Below, one piece after another: positions 6,583 through 7,806 of a DNA stretch of 7,806 nucleotides (position 1 is its first letter; each line of letters starts with the position of its first letter). Origin of the DNA: Erysipelotrichaceae bacterium (GTDB taxonomy: Bacteria; Bacillota_I; Bacilli_A; Erysipelotrichales; Erysipelotrichaceae). The stretch covers positions 1-7,806 of the forward strand of contig JAEDOA010000070.1 in NCBI GenBank assembly GCA_016302195.1, read 5' to 3'. Below the pieces are notes generated by a model. That model was not told where the DNA came from. It did not search any database and saw only the letters and a program-made list of their open reading frames with translations. Made by a program: the position numbers and the translations under genes.

Positions 6583-7449
6583 TTATCCTGCTATAGTCAT
6601 TAATAATGTTCCGATAATCAATGAAATCAAGCCGAATAGTGCTTTTTTTGATAACTTCTCTCTAAAGAAAATATACGAGAAAACAACAACACCCACGATG
6701 GATAACTTATCAATCGGAACGACAATACTAACTATTCCATTACTAATAGCATAATAATAACATAACCAGCTCATTAATGTGGCAATTGCTGATAAAACTA
6801 AAAATAACATTTCCTTTCTATCTATATTCTTAACCAGATTACTCTTCTTTTTAAGAAAAACGATTAGCCAGGCCATCAATAGTACTACAACTGTTCTAAT
6901 AGCAGTGGCTAATGTTGAATCAACATTTGCTATACCTATTTTAGCTAATATAGAAGTTAAAGAGGCAAATATAGCTGATAAAAAGCCATATATCAACCAT
7001 TTATTAGATTCTACTGTCCTCCCATTGCTTTTCTTTTCTATCATTAGGAATATGCCAACAGAAATTAAGAAAGTTGATATCAATTTAATCTGTAAATGAT
7101 TTGTTTCGTTAAACAAAACAATAGCCAACAGAATTGTAATAATAGTGCTAGATTTATCGATTGCTACGACTTTGTTGACATCTCCAAGTGACAAACCTTT
7201 ATAAAAACAAATCCAGCTGGCCCCTGTAGCTAAACCAGATAATACAATAAACAACAATGACTTGCCATCTATAGCCCCAATTGAAGTGTAGCTTCCCTTT
7301 ATTAATACCATTAACCAGGCAAATATCAAAACATAACCAGTTCTAATTGCGGTTGCGACATCCGAATCAGTATGCCTAATACCGCATTTAGCCAATATAG
7401 ATGTAGCTGCTGCAAATACAGCTGAAAGAACTGCCATAACCATCCACAT
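6583..7449 (-). CDS. EamA-type (DMT superfamily) transporter with two fused repeats
   Basis: An integral membrane protein of about 288 residues with roughly ten hydrophobic helices. It consists of two EamA repeats of the COG2510-like type, which often occur as a single ~140-residue protein. The repeats align without a gap: SILAK...ATAIRT in the first half recurs as SILAKIGI...ATAIRT 149 residues later, as do LSGLATGASWICFY versus LSAIATLMSWLCYY and IDKSS versus IDKLS. Members of the superfamily export or exchange small metabolites, but the substrate cannot be inferred. The start is uncertain. The ATG at 7456-7458 has GGGG touching it, which is too close for ribosome binding, whereas the ATG at 7447-7449 has AAAGGGG 9 bases upstream and aligns with the start of the second repeat, so the latter is preferred. 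It is coupled to the small anchored protein downstream. Confidence 0.88.
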   Translation of the reverse strand: MWMVMAVLSAVFAAATSILAKCGIRHTDSDVATAIRTGYVLIFAWLMVLIKGSYTSIGAIDGKSLLFIVLSGLATGASWICFYKGLSLGDVNKVVAIDKSSTIITILLAIVLFNETNHLQIKLISTFLISVGIFLMIEKKSNGRTVESNKWLIYGFLSAIFASLTSILAKIGIANVDSTLATAIRTVVVLLMAWLIVFLKKKSNLVKNIDRKEMLFLVLSAIATLMSWLCYYYAISNGIVSIVVPIDKLSIVGVVVFSYIFFREKLSKKALFGLISLIIGTLLMTIAG

Positions 7450-7475
7450 AATAGCCATCCCCTTTTCACATTTTT

Positions 7476-7481
7476 ATTATA
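7476..7481 (-). promoter_or_regulatory. Possible -10 box for the EamA transporter gene
   Basis: A perfect TATAAT on the minus strand lies 26 bases upstream of the preferred start codon. No convincing -35 box is found 16-18 bases further upstream, and the sequence is AT-rich, so this is only a candidate. Confidence 0.35.
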
Positions 7482-7606
7482 TATCAAAATATGCAAACCG
7501 ATTAGATAGGTTACAGGTAAGAACAACTTATCTTGAAATAAATGATGACAACTCTTTTTTCTAATATTGCTCAGCGCTAATTAATCCACCATAAATACAG
7601 TTGAAG

Positions 7607-7806
7607 TGTACACCCCAAGGGAATATGTCAGAATATCAGGCAAATTTACTGGATATGACAAATATGACAGGATAATAAAACTGTCAGGACAGAAACGACC
7701 TTTTCTTTGGAAAAAGTTATGCTTTTTGGCAAGAAAATCTCCCTTTTAGCATTTTAATGTTTTAAAAACAATATTGATGTTCAAAATTCTACACATTATG
7801 AAGATA
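7607..7806. mobile_element. Possible end of an IS21-like element (incomplete, runs off the window)
   Basis: From TGTACACCCC at 7607 the sequence carries clustered short repeats. Nine-base RATATGWCA units lie at 7622-7630, 7652-7660 and 7661-7669, the last two in tandem, and CTGTCAGGACAG (an inverted repeat around AG) lies at 7681-7692. A TG-start followed by several TGTCA-type internal repeats and a short non-coding stretch is the general form of IS21-family termini, in which the transposase gene istA begins some 100-200 bases inside. No coding sequence is visible before the window ends. An ATG at 7798-7800 is the only hint and lacks a ribosome site. A multi-site regulatory region is an alternative reading. 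Confidence 0.3.

Larger units (their letters stand above)
7459..7806. other. Gene-free stretch upstream of the EamA transporter
   Basis: No reading frame here looks like a gene on either strand. A 66-codon minus-strand frame entering from 7526 overlaps the transporter gene in another frame, and its sequence is unlike any family I recognise. The part nearest the transporter (7459-7606) is presumed promoter region. The outer part carries the TGTCA/TGACA repeat cluster. A weak hairpin (AAAAAG/CTTTTT, 7711-7727) has no T tract and is not called a terminator. Confidence 0.6.

Noticed and set aside
6779..7099. 106-codon plus-strand frame
   Set aside because: It lies antisense inside the EamA gene, which has clear family motifs, and has no ribosome site; it is a shadow frame.
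7326..7526. 66-codon minus-strand frame upstream of and overlapping the EamA gene
   Set aside because: It overlaps the transporter in another frame, has no ribosome site and no recognisable family, and is rich in residues typical of frame-shifted membrane-protein codons.
7711..7727. AAAAAG/CTTTTT inverted repeat as a terminator
   Set aside because: Only six A-T-rich pairs, with no T tract on either side; likely chance in AT-rich DNA.
1..7806. CRISPR arrays, tRNA and rRNA genes
   Set aside because: No regularly spaced repeats with spacers and no tRNA cloverleaf or rRNA-like sequence were seen on either strand.

Overview
The window is AT-rich and looks like a Firmicutes chromosome, probably an anaerobic gut-type lineage such as Clostridia or Erysipelotrichia. 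The reasons are strong AGGAGG-type ribosome sites, intrinsic terminators, an ECF vitamin-type transporter with a UPF0397 S component, and an anaerobe's oxygen-detoxifying flavodiiron protein. The taxonomic placement is inference. All seven recognisable protein genes lie on the minus strand, so transcription runs from high to low coordinates.

Layout in transcription order. Positions 7806-7459 hold no gene. They contain a probable -10 box and, from about 7607 outward, a set of short TGTCA/TGACA repeats that could be the end of an IS21-like element running out of the window. A drug/metabolite-type transporter made of two fused EamA repeats follows (7449-6583). It is tightly coupled to a small membrane-anchored protein of unknown function (6573-6199). 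A well-formed extended -10 promoter at 6140-6168 then starts an ECF transporter operon: S component (6115-5567), fused double ATPase EcfA (5505-3793), transmembrane coupler EcfT (3800-2973) and a SAM hydroxide adenosyltransferase (2956-2084). The operon ends at a strong terminator (2069-2031). A separate unit encodes a multidomain flavodiiron protein (1923-7) with its own promoter.

How the genes fit together. The four-gene ECF cassette is the most interesting part of the window. The enzyme family at its end (DUF62/COG1912) cleaves S-adenosylmethionine to adenosine and methionine, and all three diagnostic residues (D69, R76, H127) are present. It is tightly linked to a dedicated ECF importer whose S component has no firmly assigned substrate. 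This suggests import of SAM or a related adenosyl compound, methionine or a nucleoside, followed by or coupled to SAM cleavage. A terminator-like hairpin between the S-component gene and the ATPase gene may make the S component more abundant than the energising module.

The flavodiiron protein is the second notable gene. It joins the diiron core and flavodoxin domain to a flavin-reductase-like domain and two short-spaced rubredoxin domains, so most of an electron-transfer chain to oxygen or NO is in one polypeptide.
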